Part shown: one piece after another, positions 1 to 8,554 of the stretch
How the letters are laid out: every line of letters begins with the position of its first letter
Numbering within the stretch: the stretch's first letter is position 1
Source: Pseudomonadota bacterium
Lineage (GTDB): Bacteria; Pseudomonadota; Gammaproteobacteria; Burkholderiales; Burkholderiaceae_C
DNA: 64,000 nt
Direction of reading: 5' to 3'
Assembly (NCBI GenBank): GCA_029779845.1
Contig: JAKOZT010000005.1
Coordinates: 53,833-117,832 of the forward strand
Notes under the pieces: model-generated
The model's input: only the letters and a program-made list of their open reading frames with translations
Database searches by the model: none
Told to the model about the DNA's origin: nothing
Translations under genes and position numbers: made by a program

Positions 1-225
1 CGCGCCGGTGCCGAAGAAGGCGGCGTGGCCGAGCGAGACGATGCCGGCATAACCGAGGATCAGGTCGAGCGAGAGCGCGAAGAGGGCGAAGATCGCGATC
101 TCGTTGGCCAGCAGCGAATGCTGCTCGCCGGCCACGAACCAGCTCAGCGGCAGCAGCACCAGGAAGGCGATCTCCCAGGGCTTCCAGCGGCGCACGGCCG
201 CGAGCGATTGCGCTGCGCTGCTCAT
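1..225 (-). CDS. livM: Branched-chain-type ABC transporter permease LivM, N-terminal part (cut by window edge)
   Basis: First 75 codons of a leftward membrane protein that continues off the left edge. The N-terminus is a short polar stretch (MSSAAQSLAAVRRWKPWE), then hydrophobic segments and the LivM hallmark around residues 58-75, where ILGYAGIVSLGHAAFFGTGA closely matches the Y/SAGxxSLGHAAFFGxGAY signature. The ATG at 223-225 overlaps the TGA of the upstream livH (222-224) as ATGA, so the two are translationally coupled. The product would be the second transmembrane subunit of the importer encoded by the next genes. Substrate (amino acid or aromatic/short organic acid) cannot be told from permeases alone. 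Confidence 0.85.
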   Translation of the reverse strand, partial: MSSAAQSLAAVRRWKPWEIAFLVLLPLSWFVAGEQHSLLANEIAIFALFALSLDLILGYAGIVSLGHAAFFGTGA

Positions 226-1082
226 CTGGTCGCCGCCCTTCCGAACAGGCCCTGCGGGCGCCAGAACAGGATCACCACCATCAGCGTGTAGACGACGAAG
301 GCGCCCAGCTTGGGCACGTAGTACTTGCCGAACACGTCGGCGATGCCCAGCAGCAGCGCGGCCAGCAGCGGGCCGGTGATGGTGGTGGTGCCGCCGACCG
401 AGACGACGATCAGGAAATAGATCATGAACTTGAGCGGGAAGCTCGGGTCCAGGCCCAGCACCTCGGCGCCCAGCGCGCCGCCCAGGCCGGCCAGGCCCGA
501 GCCGACCGCGAAGGTGACGCTGAACACCTGGTTGACGTTGATGCCCAGGCCCGCGGCCACACGCGGATCGTCCACCGAGGCGCGCAGCCGGCTGCCGAAG
601 CGCGTGCGCGCCAGGATCAGTTGCAGGATCGCCGTCAGCACCAGGCACAGCACGACGATGAACAGCCGGTACTTGCCGATGCCGACGTCGCCGATCTCGA
701 AGCGCCCTTGCAGGAAGGCCGGCAGCTTGATGATCTGCTGCTGCGAGCCGACCAGGTAGTCGACCGCCGCCACCGCCATGAACACGATGCCGATCGAGAA
801 CAGCACGTGGTCGAGGTGCGAGCGGTGGTACATCGGCCGGTACAGCAGCCGTTCGGCCACCGCGCCGACGATCGCCGGCAGCAGGAAGGCCAGCGGCAGC
901 GTGGCCAGGAAAGGCACGCCGGCGCGTTCCATCAGCAGCACGGTGACGTAGCCGCCGGCCATCGCGAAGGCGCCGTGCGCCAGGTTGACGAAGTTCATCA
1001 ACCCGAGCGTCACGGCCAGCCCGACCGCGAGCACGAACAGCAGCATGCCGTAGGCGATGCCGTCGAAGAGAAGCGTCAACAT
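222..1082 (-). CDS. livH: Branched-chain-type ABC transporter permease LivH
   Basis: A 286-residue inner-membrane permease, normal length for LivH. It opens with a hydrophobic helix followed by the family motif around residues 28-42 (GLMNFVNLAHGAFAM). The cytoplasmic coupling loop is near residues 165-195 (SRLRASVDDPRVAAGLGI), and the protein ends with the typical FWRPQGLFGR tail. About eight membrane segments are visible. It pairs with LivM (overlapping, 1-225) and lies downstream of the solute-binding protein at 1183-2352, separated by 100 bp that holds a GC-rich hairpin. The ATP-binding subunits are presumably beyond the left edge. Confidence 0.9.
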   Translation of the reverse strand: MLTLLFDGIAYGMLLFVLAVGLAVTLGLMNFVNLAHGAFAMAGGYVTVLLMERAGVPFLATLPLAFLLPAIVGAVAERLLYRPMYHRSHLDHVLFSIGIVFMAVAAVDYLVGSQQQIIKLPAFLQGRFEIGDVGIGKYRLFIVVLCLVLTAILQLILARTRFGSRLRASVDDPRVAAGLGINVNQVFSVTFAVGSGLAGLGGALGAEVLGLDPSFPLKFMIYFLIVVSVGGTTTITGPLLAALLLGIADVFGKYYVPKLGAFVVYTLMVVILFWRPQGLFGRAATR

Positions 1083-1155
1083 GAACGGTGCACAGTGGAG
1101 TCAAGCGGCCGCCGCGGACCCGGCTTTGCCGGGCCGCTGGCGGCGCCCCCTGGGG

Positions 1156-1175
1156 GGAGCGCCGTGAGGCGCTCC
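1156..1175. repeat. GC-rich hairpin between binding-protein gene and livH
   Basis: Perfect inverted repeat GGAGCGCC-GTGA-GGCGCTCC embedded in runs of C and G (about 1145-1182). It lies in the 100-bp gap between the end of the solute-binding protein gene and livH, both leftward. Such a hairpin after the binding-protein gene could stabilise its mRNA or partly terminate transcription, giving more binding protein than permease. The wider sequence resembles the CCCCC/GGGGG intergenic repeats of Burkholderiales, seen again at 44851-44907. Confidence 0.5.
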
Positions 1176-1182
1176 GGGGGGG

Positions 1183-2352
1183 TCATTTTTTCCCAGGATC
1201 CTTCATGGCCTTGATGGCGTCGAACTCCACGTTCTGGAGTTCGCCGCCGACGCGCTCGACCTTGCGGATGTACATGTCGTGCACGATGTCGCGCGTCTGG
1301 CCGTCGATCAGCACCTGGCCGCGCGGGCTCTCGAACACCTGGCCCTTCATGGCATTGAGCAGCGCCTCGCCGCCGGCGCCCTTGGTGGCCTTCAGGCCCT
1401 CGACGATGATGCGGATGCCGTCGTAGCCGCCCACCGCCATGAAGTTCGGGCGCAGGCCGTTGTTGGCCTTCTTGAAGGCCTCGACGAACTTCTGGTTCAC
1501 CGCCGACTTGTGCGCCGCCGCGTAGTGGTGCGCGGTGACCACGCCCAGCGCCACGTCGCCCATGTCGTTGAGCTGGTCGTCGTCGGTGATGTCGCCGGTG
1601 CCGATCAGGCGGATGCCGGCCTTGTCCAGGCCGCGCTCGGCGAACTGCTTCATGAAGGCCGCGCCCTGGCCCGAGGGCAGGAACACGAACAGCGCGTCGG
1701 GCTTGGCGTCGCGCACCTTCTGCAGCACCGGCGCGAAGTCGGGGCTGCGCAGCGGCGTGCGCAGCTTCTCGATCACCGTGCCGCTGTTCAGCACGATGCG
1801 GTCGGCGAAGTACTTCTCGGCGTCGATGCCGGGCGCGTAGTCGCTGACCAGCGTGACGACCTTCTTGATGCCGTTCTTGTTGGCCCACTCGGCCAGCGCC
1901 ACCGAAGCCTGCGGCAGCGTGAAGCTGGAGCGAACCACGTAGGGCGAGGCCTCGGTGATCGCCGACGTCGCGGCGGCCATCACCACCATCGGCGTCTTCG
2001 ACTGCGTGGCGATCGGCGCGGTGGCCATCGCCGCCGGCGTGATGCCGAAGCCGGCCAGCGCGACCACCTTCTCCTGCACCACCAGTTCCTGCGCGAGGCG
2101 GCGCGTGGTGTCGGGCACGGTGGCGTCGTCCTTGACGATCACCTCGACCTTGCGGCCGTTGATCACCGGGTTGTTCTGCGCCATGTACAGCTTCACCGCC
2201 GCCTCGACCTGCCGGCCGGTGGACGCCTGCTGGCCGGTCATCGGCAGGATCAGGCCGATCTTGATCGGGTCGGCGGCGAAGGCCTGCGGAACGGCCAGGC
2301 CCAGGGTCAGGGTCGCGGCGGCGAGGCCGCGCAGGGCGGTGCGCTTGTGCAT
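1183..2352 (-). CDS. Periplasmic branched-chain-type ABC transporter substrate-binding protein
   Basis: A 389-residue periplasmic binding protein (LivJ/Peripla_BP_6 family). The ATG at 2350-2352 is chosen over longer in-frame starts because it is followed by a clear signal peptide (MHKRTALRGLAAATLTLGLA, cleavage near AFA-AD) and preceded by GGAGA at good distance. The mature start ADPIKIGLILPMTGQQASTG is the typical family opening, and the C-terminus (GQVLIDGQTRDIVHDMYIRKVE) matches amide- and aromatic-acid-type receptors. It is the first gene of the leftward transporter set. The ligand is not determinable from sequence; many members of this clade bind aromatic or short organic acids rather than leucine. 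Confidence 0.9.
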   Translation of the reverse strand: MHKRTALRGLAAATLTLGLAVPQAFAADPIKIGLILPMTGQQASTGRQVEAAVKLYMAQNNPVINGRKVEVIVKDDATVPDTTRRLAQELVVQEKVVALAGFGITPAAMATAPIATQSKTPMVVMAAATSAITEASPYVVRSSFTLPQASVALAEWANKNGIKKVVTLVSDYAPGIDAEKYFADRIVLNSGTVIEKLRTPLRSPDFAPVLQKVRDAKPDALFVFLPSGQGAAFMKQFAERGLDKAGIRLIGTGDITDDDQLNDMGDVALGVVTAHHYAAAHKSAVNQKFVEAFKKANNGLRPNFMAVGGYDGIRIIVEGLKATKGAGGEALLNAMKGQVFESPRGQVLIDGQTRDIVHDMYIRKVERVGGELQNVEFDAIKAMKDPGKK

Positions 2353-2422
2353 GAGAGTCGTCTCCAGGGAGGGGGCCCGATTGTCGCGCCAGCCGGCCGC
2401 CGCCCCATCGTGGGCTTCACCT

Positions 2423-2438
2423 TCAGGGTGAACCCTGA
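2423..2438. promoter_or_regulatory. Inverted repeat in divergent promoter region
   Basis: TCAGGGT-GA-ACCCTGA is a perfect 7+2+7 dyad in the 235-bp divergent region between the binding-protein gene (leftward, start 2352) and the MetE-like gene (rightward, start 2588). It overlaps a second dyad, TTCACC/GGTGAA (2416-2432). An operator for either gene is possible. No regulator is encoded next to it, so assignment is open. Confidence 0.35.
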
Positions 2439-2587
2439 GCCGGCAGCATGTCGTGCGATGGGGCGGGATCGTGCGTTGCCGGCCCCGCAGGGACAACCGG
2501 CGGCGCCCACTAGCAGCTATCGCAAACAGGCATGGCGGGCGCTGCCTATCATCGGCGGCAGCGACAACGCCGACCGGAGACACTGCC

Positions 2588-3706
2588 ATGACCGCACGCA
2601 CCACGCCCCCGTTCCGCGCCGACCACGTCGGCAGCTTCCTGCGCCCCGCCTACCTGCTCGAAGCGCGCGAGCAGTTCTTCGCCAGGAAGACGATCAGCGC
2701 CGAACAGCTGCGCGCGGTGGAAGACAAGGCGATCACCGAGATCGTGAAGTTCCAGCAGGACGTCGGCCTGCAGTCGATCACCGACGGCGAGTTCCGCCGC
2801 ACCTACTTCCACATCGACTTCCTCGAGCAGCTCGGCGGCGTGAAGACCGACATCCCGGTCACGATCCGCAAGCCCGACGGCAGCGAGGAGCTGGCGCCGC
2901 CGGTGATCCGCGTGATCGACAAGGTGAGGCACGTCAAGGACATCCAGAAAGCCGACTTCGAATACCTGAAAAGCCAGGTCGCCGCCGGCATGACGCCCAA
3001 GGTGACGATCCCCAGCCCGACGATGCTGCACTTCCGCGGCGGCCGCGCCGGCATCAGCAAGGAGGCCTACCCCGAGCTGGAGCCGGTCTTCTACGACGAC
3101 GTCGCCAAGGCCTACGGCGAGGAGCTGAAGTCGCTCTTCGACGCCGGCTGCCGCTACGTGCAGATGGACGACACCAACCTCGCCTACCTGTGCGACGAGA
3201 AGATGCGCGAGGCGGCGCGCCAGCGCGGCGACGACCCGAACGAGCTGCCGCACCGCTACGCGACGTTCATCAACAAGGTGGTGGCGCTCAAGCCGGCCGG
3301 CATGACGCTGGCGATGCACCTGTGCCGCGGCAACTTCAAGAGCACGCACGCGGCGGCCGGCAACTACGAGCCGGTGGCCGAGGCGCTGCTGGCGGAGATG
3401 AACCTCGACGCCTTCTTCCTCGAATACGACGACGAGCGCTCGGGCGACTTCCGCCCGCTGCGCTACCTGCCCAAGGGCAAGATCGTCGTGCTCGGGCTCG
3501 TGACCACCAAGTTCGGCCAGCTGGAGAACAAGGACGACCTGAAGCGGCGCATCGAGGAGGCCGCGAAGTACGCGCCGCTCGAGCAGCTGTGCCTGTCGCC
3601 GCAATGCGGCTTCTCCAGCACGGTGCACGGCAACAACATCGCGGTGGAAGACCAGCGGCGCAAGCTGGCGCTGGTGGTGGAGACGGCGAAGGAAGTCTGG
3701 GGCTGA
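2588..3706 (+). CDS. Cobalamin-independent methionine synthase-like (MetE C-terminal domain) methyltransferase
   Basis: A 372-residue protein equal to the C-terminal catalytic (beta/alpha)8 barrel of MetE, as in the YxjG/YxjH family. ATG 2588 starts MTARTTPPFRADHVGSFLRP; the phrase RADHVGSFLRP is the family opening. The likely zinc ligands are present: His and Cys in MHLCRGN (about residue 240), Glu in FLEYDD (about 279) and Cys in SPQCGFSS (about 340). It lacks the folate-binding N-terminal half of true MetE, so the methyl donor is probably not polyglutamyl methyl-THF. Members of this short group use other methyl donors or accept thiols. It is monocistronic, ending 27 bp before the convergent CoA-transferase gene. 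Confidence 0.85.
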   Translation: MTARTTPPFRADHVGSFLRPAYLLEAREQFFARKTISAEQLRAVEDKAITEIVKFQQDVGLQSITDGEFRRTYFHIDFLEQLGGVKTDIPVTIRKPDGSEELAPPVIRVIDKVRHVKDIQKADFEYLKSQVAAGMTPKVTIPSPTMLHFRGGRAGISKEAYPELEPVFYDDVAKAYGEELKSLFDAGCRYVQMDDTNLAYLCDEKMREAARQRGDDPNELPHRYATFINKVVALKPAGMTLAMHLCRGNFKSTHAAAGNYEPVAEALLAEMNLDAFFLEYDDERSGDFRPLRYLPKGKIVVLGLVTTKFGQLENKDDLKRRIEEAAKYAPLEQLCLSPQCGFSSTVHGNNIAVEDQRRKLALVVETAKEVWG

Positions 3707-3733
3707 ACCGACCGGGTGTGCGCTGGACGACCG

Positions 3734-4378
3734 TCATCGGTCGAGCAGCACGCCGGTGCGTGCCTGGAGTTGATCGAGGTCGATGCCATCGACCATGTCG
3801 ATGACACGCGCGCCAGCCGGCGTCAGGTCGATGACCGCCATGTCGGTATAGATGCGGCTCACGCAGGCCAGCCCCGTGAGCGGATAGGTGCAGCGTTCGA
3901 CGATCTTCGGCTGGCCCGTCTTGGTGGTGTGCTCCATCATCACCCAGGTCCGGCGCGCGCCGATGGCAAGGTCCATGGCGCCGCCGACGGCGGGAATGGC
4001 ATCCGGCGCGCCGGTGTGCCAGTTGGCGAGGTCACCGTTGCCGGCCACCTGGAAGGCTCCGAGCACGCAAACGTCGAGGTGGCCGCCGCGCATCATCGCG
4101 AAGCTGTCGGCGTGGTGGAAAAAGCATCCGCCCGGCAGAAGCGTCACCGGCTGCTTGCCGGCGTTGATGAGGTCGAAGTCCTCCTCGCCCTCGCGCGGCG
4201 CGGGGCCGAAGCCGATCACGCCGTTCTCGCTGTGCATCATCACTTCACGTTCCCGCGCGATGTGATTCGCGACGAGCGTGGGCATGCCGATGCCGAGGTT
4301 CACCACCATGCCGTCGGCGATGTCGGCCGCGACGCGGCGCGCCATCTGATCCTTGGTCCACTTTCTCATCTCGATCAT
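3734..4378 (-). CDS. 3-oxoacid CoA-transferase subunit B
   Basis: A 214-residue beta subunit of a family I CoA-transferase (ScoB/PcaJ/AtoA type). The catalytic glutamate lies in the conserved SENGVIGFG motif (about residues 51-59), and the N-terminal GMVVNLGIGMPTLV motif is intact. The start is taken at ATG 4376-4378 (MIEMRKW), 2 bp after the TGA of subunit A; a second in-frame ATG three codons later is possible. With subunit A it would move CoA from succinyl-CoA or acetyl-CoA to a free acid. As the last gene of the long leftward run, it probably activates the acid made by the upstream hydrolases and oxygenases. Whether the acceptor is acetoacetate, 3-oxoadipate or something else cannot be decided here. 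Confidence 0.9.
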   Translation of the reverse strand: MIEMRKWTKDQMARRVAADIADGMVVNLGIGMPTLVANHIAREREVMMHSENGVIGFGPAPREGEEDFDLINAGKQPVTLLPGGCFFHHADSFAMMRGGHLDVCVLGAFQVAGNGDLANWHTGAPDAIPAVGGAMDLAIGARRTWVMMEHTTKTGQPKIVERCTYPLTGLACVSRIYTDMAVIDLTPAGARVIDMVDGIDLDQLQARTGVLLDR

Positions 4379-4380
4379 CC

Positions 4381-5082
4381 TCAGGCGGCCGACTTGAATC
4401 CGCCGGCCGACGTGCGGATGCGTGCGACCTGCACGACGCGCTGGACGAAGAGCCCCGGCGTGACGACCGCCTCGGGATCGAGCGCCCCCAGCTCCACGAT
4501 CTCGTGCACCGCCGCCACGGTGACCCTGGCTGCCATCGCCATCACCGGACCGAAGTTGCGCGCTGTCATTCGGTAGGTCAGGTTGCCCCAGCGGTCGCCT
4601 CGTTCGGCCTTGATGAGCGCGTAGTCGGCATGGATCGGCGACTCCAGCACGTACATCCGGCCGTCGATCTCCCGGGTTTCCTTGCCCTTCGCGAGCTCGG
4701 TGCCATAGCCCGTCGGCGTGAAGAATCCGCCGATACCCGCACCCGCCGCGCGGATGCGCTCGGCGAGGTTCCCCTGCGGAACCAGTTCCAGCTCGATCCG
4801 GCCCGCGCGGTACAGCCTGTCGAAGTGCCACGAGTCAGCCTGGCGCGGGAAGCTGCAGATCATCTTGCGCACGCGGCCGGCGGCCAGCAGCGCCGCCAGG
4901 CCCGTGTCGCCGTTGCCGGCGTTGTTGTTGACGATCGTGAGATCCCGTGCGCCGCGCTCGAGCAGGGCGTCGATCAGTTCGTTGGGCAGACCGGCCGTGC
5001 CGAAGCCGCCGATCATCACGGTGGCGCCGTCCGGCACGTCGCTCAAGGCCTCGGCAGCCGAGGCAACGATCTTGTCAATCAT
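4381..5082 (-). CDS. 3-oxoacid CoA-transferase subunit A
   Basis: A 233-residue alpha subunit of a family I CoA-transferase. It shows the glycine-rich CoA-binding motif near the N-terminus (TVMIGGFGTAGLPNELI), the NNAGNGDTGLAALL segment and the GGFFTPTGYGTELAKGKE block typical of ScoA/PcaI/AtoD subunits. It lies 2 bp upstream of subunit B and 9 bp downstream of the reductase gene, so all three are surely co-transcribed. Length is normal. The enzyme is a heterotetramer in the cytoplasm. Confidence 0.92.
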   Translation of the reverse strand: MIDKIVASAAEALSDVPDGATVMIGGFGTAGLPNELIDALLERGARDLTIVNNNAGNGDTGLAALLAAGRVRKMICSFPRQADSWHFDRLYRAGRIELELVPQGNLAERIRAAGAGIGGFFTPTGYGTELAKGKETREIDGRMYVLESPIHADYALIKAERGDRWGNLTYRMTARNFGPVMAMAARVTVAAVHEIVELGALDPEAVVTPGLFVQRVVQVARIRTSAGGFKSAA

Positions 5083-5091
5083 GGTGATGTC

Positions 5092-6048
5092 TCACAGGTC
5101 AAGCACCAGCAGCGGACTCCTGGAGCCCGAGCAGCAGATCATCATCCGCGTGCCCTCGGCCCTTTCGGCGTCGGTCAGGATCTCGTCGCGATGGTCGGGC
5201 GTGCCTTCGAGCACTCGCGTCTCGCAGGACCCACAGGTTCCCTCCCGGCAGGAATGGGGCGGGTGGAGGCCGATCCCGATCAATGCATCGAGGATGCTCT
5301 GGCCCTGGGCGATCGGCACGCTGCGGCCGTCACGCGCGAGCTTCACCACATAGCCGCCGTCGGTGGCGGCCTGCTGGTTCGACGCGAAGCGCTCCAGGTG
5401 CACGCGCTCGCGCGCCAGCGCCGCGGTGGCCGCCTCGAAGGCGTTCAGCAGGCCGGCGGGGCCGCAGGCGTAGAGGTGCGAACCTTCGGGCAGTGCGGAG
5501 ACGATCTTGGCCAGGTCCAGCGGCGGGTCGCCTTCATGGTCGCAGCGCAGGTCCAACGACGCGCCGCTGCGCTCGGCGAGTTCGCGCAGCGTGTCGGCGT
5601 AGGCCATCTTGGCGCGCGATCGGGCGGCGTAGTGCATCGTCCAGGGCTTGCCCAGCGCAACAAGGCGACGCGCCATCGCGAGCAGCGGTGTGACGCCGAT
5701 GCCGCCGGCAATCAACACGCTGTGCGATGAGGCTTCGTTGAGTGCGAAGTGATTGCGCGGGCCGTCGACCCCCAGCGTGTCACCAGGCCGCAGCGACTCG
5801 TGGATCCACTTCGAGCCGCCGCGGCTGGCGGCGTCGAGGTTGACGGCCAGCGTCCAGCGGTCCCGCTCGCCCGGGTTGGTCAGCGAGTAGCTCCGCACGC
5901 AAGCGCTGCCCAGATGCAGGTCGACATGCGCGCCGGGTTCGGCCGCCGGCAACGGCGTGTCCGGCGTCAACGGCACGAGCTCGATCCCGAGGATGCCCTC
6001 GGCCTCCCACGCCATAGCGCGCACTCTCAGCGTTCGACGCCCGTTCAT
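5092..6048 (-). CDS. Phthalate-dioxygenase-reductase-type oxidoreductase (FMN/NAD/2Fe-2S)
   Basis: A 318-residue electron-transfer protein with PDR architecture: flavin-binding barrel (about 1-100, RSYSLTNPGER), NAD domain (about 100-225, LIAGGIGVTPLLAM and YACGPAGLL) and a C-terminal plant-type 2Fe-2S domain. The cluster cysteines are in SCREGTCGSC (C-x4-C-x2-C) and the final ICC near residue 308. ATG 6048 is chosen because AAGTGGAGG lies just before it. VanB and other Rieske-oxygenase reductases share this layout, yet no Rieske oxygenase is present. The only nearby electron acceptors are the ferredoxin (7095-7292) and P450 (7294-8472), so it probably feeds those. Confidence 0.9.
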   Translation of the reverse strand: MNGRRTLRVRAMAWEAEGILGIELVPLTPDTPLPAAEPGAHVDLHLGSACVRSYSLTNPGERDRWTLAVNLDAASRGGSKWIHESLRPGDTLGVDGPRNHFALNEASSHSVLIAGGIGVTPLLAMARRLVALGKPWTMHYAARSRAKMAYADTLRELAERSGASLDLRCDHEGDPPLDLAKIVSALPEGSHLYACGPAGLLNAFEAATAALARERVHLERFASNQQAATDGGYVVKLARDGRSVPIAQGQSILDALIGIGLHPPHSCREGTCGSCETRVLEGTPDHRDEILTDAERAEGTRMMICCSGSRSPLLVLDL

Positions 6049-6090
6049 CGGACCTCCACTTCTTGCGACCTGGTCACGGGGCACGCTCCC

Positions 6091-7098
6091 TCAATCGAGG
6101 CTGATGCCCATCTTTCGAACCACGCTGCCCATGCGCACGTGCTCCGTGCGAACGAAATCGGCAAAGTCCCTTCGAGGCATCTCCGCGGCCATATAGCCCC
6201 GGCTACGCATCGACTTCACGAGCTCGGCATGGGTGAGGGCCGTCCCGACTGCATCGTGCAATCGGTCCAGGCGCTCCGCCGGCGTTCCCTTGGGAGCGAA
6301 CAGTCCGTCCCAGGAAACGATCTCGTAGCCTGGAACCGTCTGCGCAATCGTCGGCGTGTCGGGCAGCGCCGACAGGCGCTGGGTCGTCGACACGGCCACG
6401 GCGCGCAGCCTGCCGCTGGCGATGTAGGGCATCAGGGGCGGCATCACGTCGATCATGAACGACACCCGATCCTCCATCAGGTCGATGTAGGCGGCCGACG
6501 AGGACTTGTAGGGCACGTGGTTGACCTCGATGCCCGACATCTGCTGAAGCAACGCGCACGCCAGATGCGAGACCGTCCCGTTGCCGCCCGACGCGCAACT
6601 CAACCGGCCCGGATGTCGATGGCCCTGGGCGACCAGATCCGCGACCGTGCGCACCGAGGCATTCGGTCCCACGACGAGCGCCAGCGCCGTGGAACCCAGC
6701 AGGGCCACCGGCTCGAAGTCGTCGATGGAATGGCCCGTCTTTCTGTAAAGGGCATGGTTGGTGCCCATCGTTCCCATCGTGCCGAAGACGATGGTGTTCC
6801 CATCCGCCGGGGCCCGCGCCGCGGACGCCGTTCCGAGGTTGCCGCCCGCGCCAGGACGGTTCTCGACCACGACACTCGTGCGCAGCGCAATGGCCAGCGG
6901 GCCTGCGAAGCTCCGGGCGATGGTGTCGCCTCCGCCCCCCGGTGAGAAGGGAACCACGAACGTGATCGGCCCCTTGGGCCAATCCGGGAGCACTGCCGCC
7001 GGCTGGGCGCATGCGGCAGTCGCCAGGGCGGCCGCCGCCATTGCGCTCACGGCGCAGTGGGCCAGCCGGGCAACGGATCCGCGGGCCAAGGCGCTCAA
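6091..7098 (-). CDS. Bug-family (TctC-like) periplasmic solute-binding protein
   Basis: A roughly 335-residue receptor of the Bordetella uptake gene family, abundant in Burkholderiales. Hallmarks are WPKGPITFVVPFSPGGGGD after the signal peptide, VVENRPGAGGNLGT (about residues 75-90) and a C-terminal KSMRSRGYMAAEM block. The start is uncertain. TTG at 7096-7098 overlaps the stop of the ferredoxin gene and gives a proper signal peptide (two arginines, then AHCAVSAMAAAALATAACA). ATG at 7041 would leave it without its basic N-terminus. No TctA/TctB membrane partners are nearby, as is usual for orphan Bug proteins. It may capture the pathway substrate or act as a sensor. Confidence 0.8.
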   Translation of the reverse strand: MSALARGSVARLAHCAVSAMAAAALATAACAQPAAVLPDWPKGPITFVVPFSPGGGGDTIARSFAGPLAIALRTSVVVENRPGAGGNLGTASAARAPADGNTIVFGTMGTMGTNHALYRKTGHSIDDFEPVALLGSTALALVVGPNASVRTVADLVAQGHRHPGRLSCASGGNGTVSHLACALLQQMSGIEVNHVPYKSSSAAYIDLMEDRVSFMIDVMPPLMPYIASGRLRAVAVSTTQRLSALPDTPTIAQTVPGYEIVSWDGLFAPKGTPAERLDRLHDAVGTALTHAELVKSMRSRGYMAAEMPRRDFADFVRTEHVRMGSVVRKMGISLD

Positions 7099-7292
7099 GG
7101 TTTCGGTGTCAGGCGCAGCGCGGCCACGGGGCAGATGCGCACGGCCGCCTCGGCTTGCGCCAGTGCTTCGCCGCTCAGCACCTCCACGTCGATGACCACT
7201 TCGGAATTCTCGTTGTGGTGCAGCACCTGCGGCGCCGCCTGCAGGCACAGGCCATGACCTTCGCACCGCTTCACATCGACTTCGAGTTTCAT
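7095..7292 (-). CDS. 3Fe-4S ferredoxin partner of cytochrome P450
   Basis: A 65-residue ferredoxin. Cluster ligands are Cys10 and Cys16 in CEGHGLC plus a late Cys in ICPVAAL (about residue 54), giving the C-x2-H-x2-C...CP pattern in which His replaces the usual second cysteine. That pattern is typical of single 3Fe-4S-cluster ferredoxins genetically linked to bacterial P450s. It starts 1 bp after the P450 stop and overlaps the next gene, so it is co-translated. It should carry electrons from the flavin reductase (5092-6048) to the P450. Confidence 0.9.
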   Translation of the reverse strand: MKLEVDVKRCEGHGLCLQAAPQVLHHNENSEVVIDVEVLSGEALAQAEAAVRICPVAALRLTPKP

Positions 7293-7293
7293 G

Positions 7294-8472
7294 TCAGGCT
7301 CCCACCACGTCGTGAACCATCAGCTTATCGAAGGCCTGTGTGACGTTCGTCGGCTTCTTCGCCCAGTCACCCAGCCGGAACGAACGCACGTGTCTGGCCA
7401 GCGCCGTGATGACCGCGTGGCCTTCCATCCGTGCCAAACCTTGCCCGGCGCAGCTGTGCGGGCCGTAGCCGAACATCAGGTGATCGGCCGGGTTGCGTGC
7501 CACGTCGAATACGTCCGGGTTCGCATAGTGCCGCTCGTCCCGGTTGCCAGCACCGAAGAGAACGGCCGCTTGCGAGCCCTCGGGAATCAGAACGCCTTCG
7601 ATTTCGACGTCGCGGGTCACGCGGCGGCCCCAAGCATGGACAACCGGGTAGTAGCGCAGCACCTCGCTGAACGCCGACGGGACCAGCGAGGGGTCTTGGC
7701 GCACGCGCTCGAACTGTTCAGGGTGGCGGCCGAACAGCGCGACGACATTGCCGATCGAGGCGATCGTCGTGTCGACGCCAGCACCCAGGTACTGGTGGAT
7801 GATGTGGCCCGCGCTGCCCGGCGGGATCTCGCCGCGGTCCATCGCCTCGAAGATGCCACGCCCGATGGAGCCGGGCACCAGGTCGTTGGCGGTCACCTGG
7901 CTGCACCAGCCGTACAGCTCGCCGGCAATCGGGAAGTTCTCGATCGTGCGCTGGTTCATCGGGCCGATGACCTCCATCGCGGCCTGCCCCCAGCGCAGCA
8001 TGTTCTTCTTCACGTCGCCGGTGAAGCCGATCAGATCGGCCACGATCTCCAGCGGGAAGGCACGCGCCAGAGCGTCCATGGCTTCGAACCCGCCACCCTG
8101 CACGAGCTTGCGCACCAGGGCTTCGGCCTTGCCGACGATCTGCTCCTCGATCGCGCGCAGCTTGCGCGGCGTCAGGTTGGCGGCGAGCGTGGCGCGCAGT
8201 TGGGTGTGGATCGGCGGATCCGAAGCCAGCGAGGTGCCCTGCAGCGCGTCATTCACCGCAGGATTGAAGCCGATGCCCTTCACCGATGAGAAGGTGGCCG
8301 GATCACCGAGCGCAGCCCGGATCACGTCGTAGCGGGTCAACACGTAGAGATTGTTGATCGGCAGGTAGACCACCGCGGCCTGGTCCCGCAGCGCCTTGAA
8401 GGTCGGATAGGCGTCGACCAGGATGTCGTCGGCGAAAAGATCGATGTCCGATGTCACGGGTGCCTTGCTCAC
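7294..8472 (-). CDS. Cytochrome P450
   Basis: A 392-residue soluble class I bacterial P450. The start is the GTG at 8470-8472 (MSKAPVTSDIDLFADD), preceded by AAGGAGA at 7 bp; no ATG fits. Visible motifs: I-helix oxygen-activation segment LGAGVDTTIASIGN (about 240), ExxR as EVLR (about 280) and heme-binding FGYGPHSCAGQGLAR (about 340-355) with the thiolate cysteine. Redox partners follow directly. The YLPINNLYVLTRYDV and SSVKGIGF segments recall the CYP199/CYP203 aromatic-acid P450s, but this is an impression from memory, not an alignment. Likely reaction: hydroxylation or O-dealkylation of the pathway intermediate. Confidence 0.93.
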   Translation of the reverse strand: MSKAPVTSDIDLFADDILVDAYPTFKALRDQAAVVYLPINNLYVLTRYDVIRAALGDPATFSSVKGIGFNPAVNDALQGTSLASDPPIHTQLRATLAANLTPRKLRAIEEQIVGKAEALVRKLVQGGGFEAMDALARAFPLEIVADLIGFTGDVKKNMLRWGQAAMEVIGPMNQRTIENFPIAGELYGWCSQVTANDLVPGSIGRGIFEAMDRGEIPPGSAGHIIHQYLGAGVDTTIASIGNVVALFGRHPEQFERVRQDPSLVPSAFSEVLRYYPVVHAWGRRVTRDVEIEGVLIPEGSQAAVLFGAGNRDERHYANPDVFDVARNPADHLMFGYGPHSCAGQGLARMEGHAVITALARHVRSFRLGDWAKKPTNVTQAFDKLMVHDVVGA

Positions 8473-8554
8473 GGTCTGTCTCCTTCTGGGGCGGATGTTC
8501 AGCCCCTCGCGGGCTCGAACGAATGGTTGAACGGTGGACTGCTGCGCTGGGATC

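Noticed and set aside
1279..3804. Very long rightward open frame of 841 codons across the binding-protein and MetE-like genes
   Set aside because: Its sequence is dominated by Arg, Ala, His and Gly, as expected for an antisense or shifted frame of GC-rich genes. Real genes with family motifs occupy both parts on other frames.
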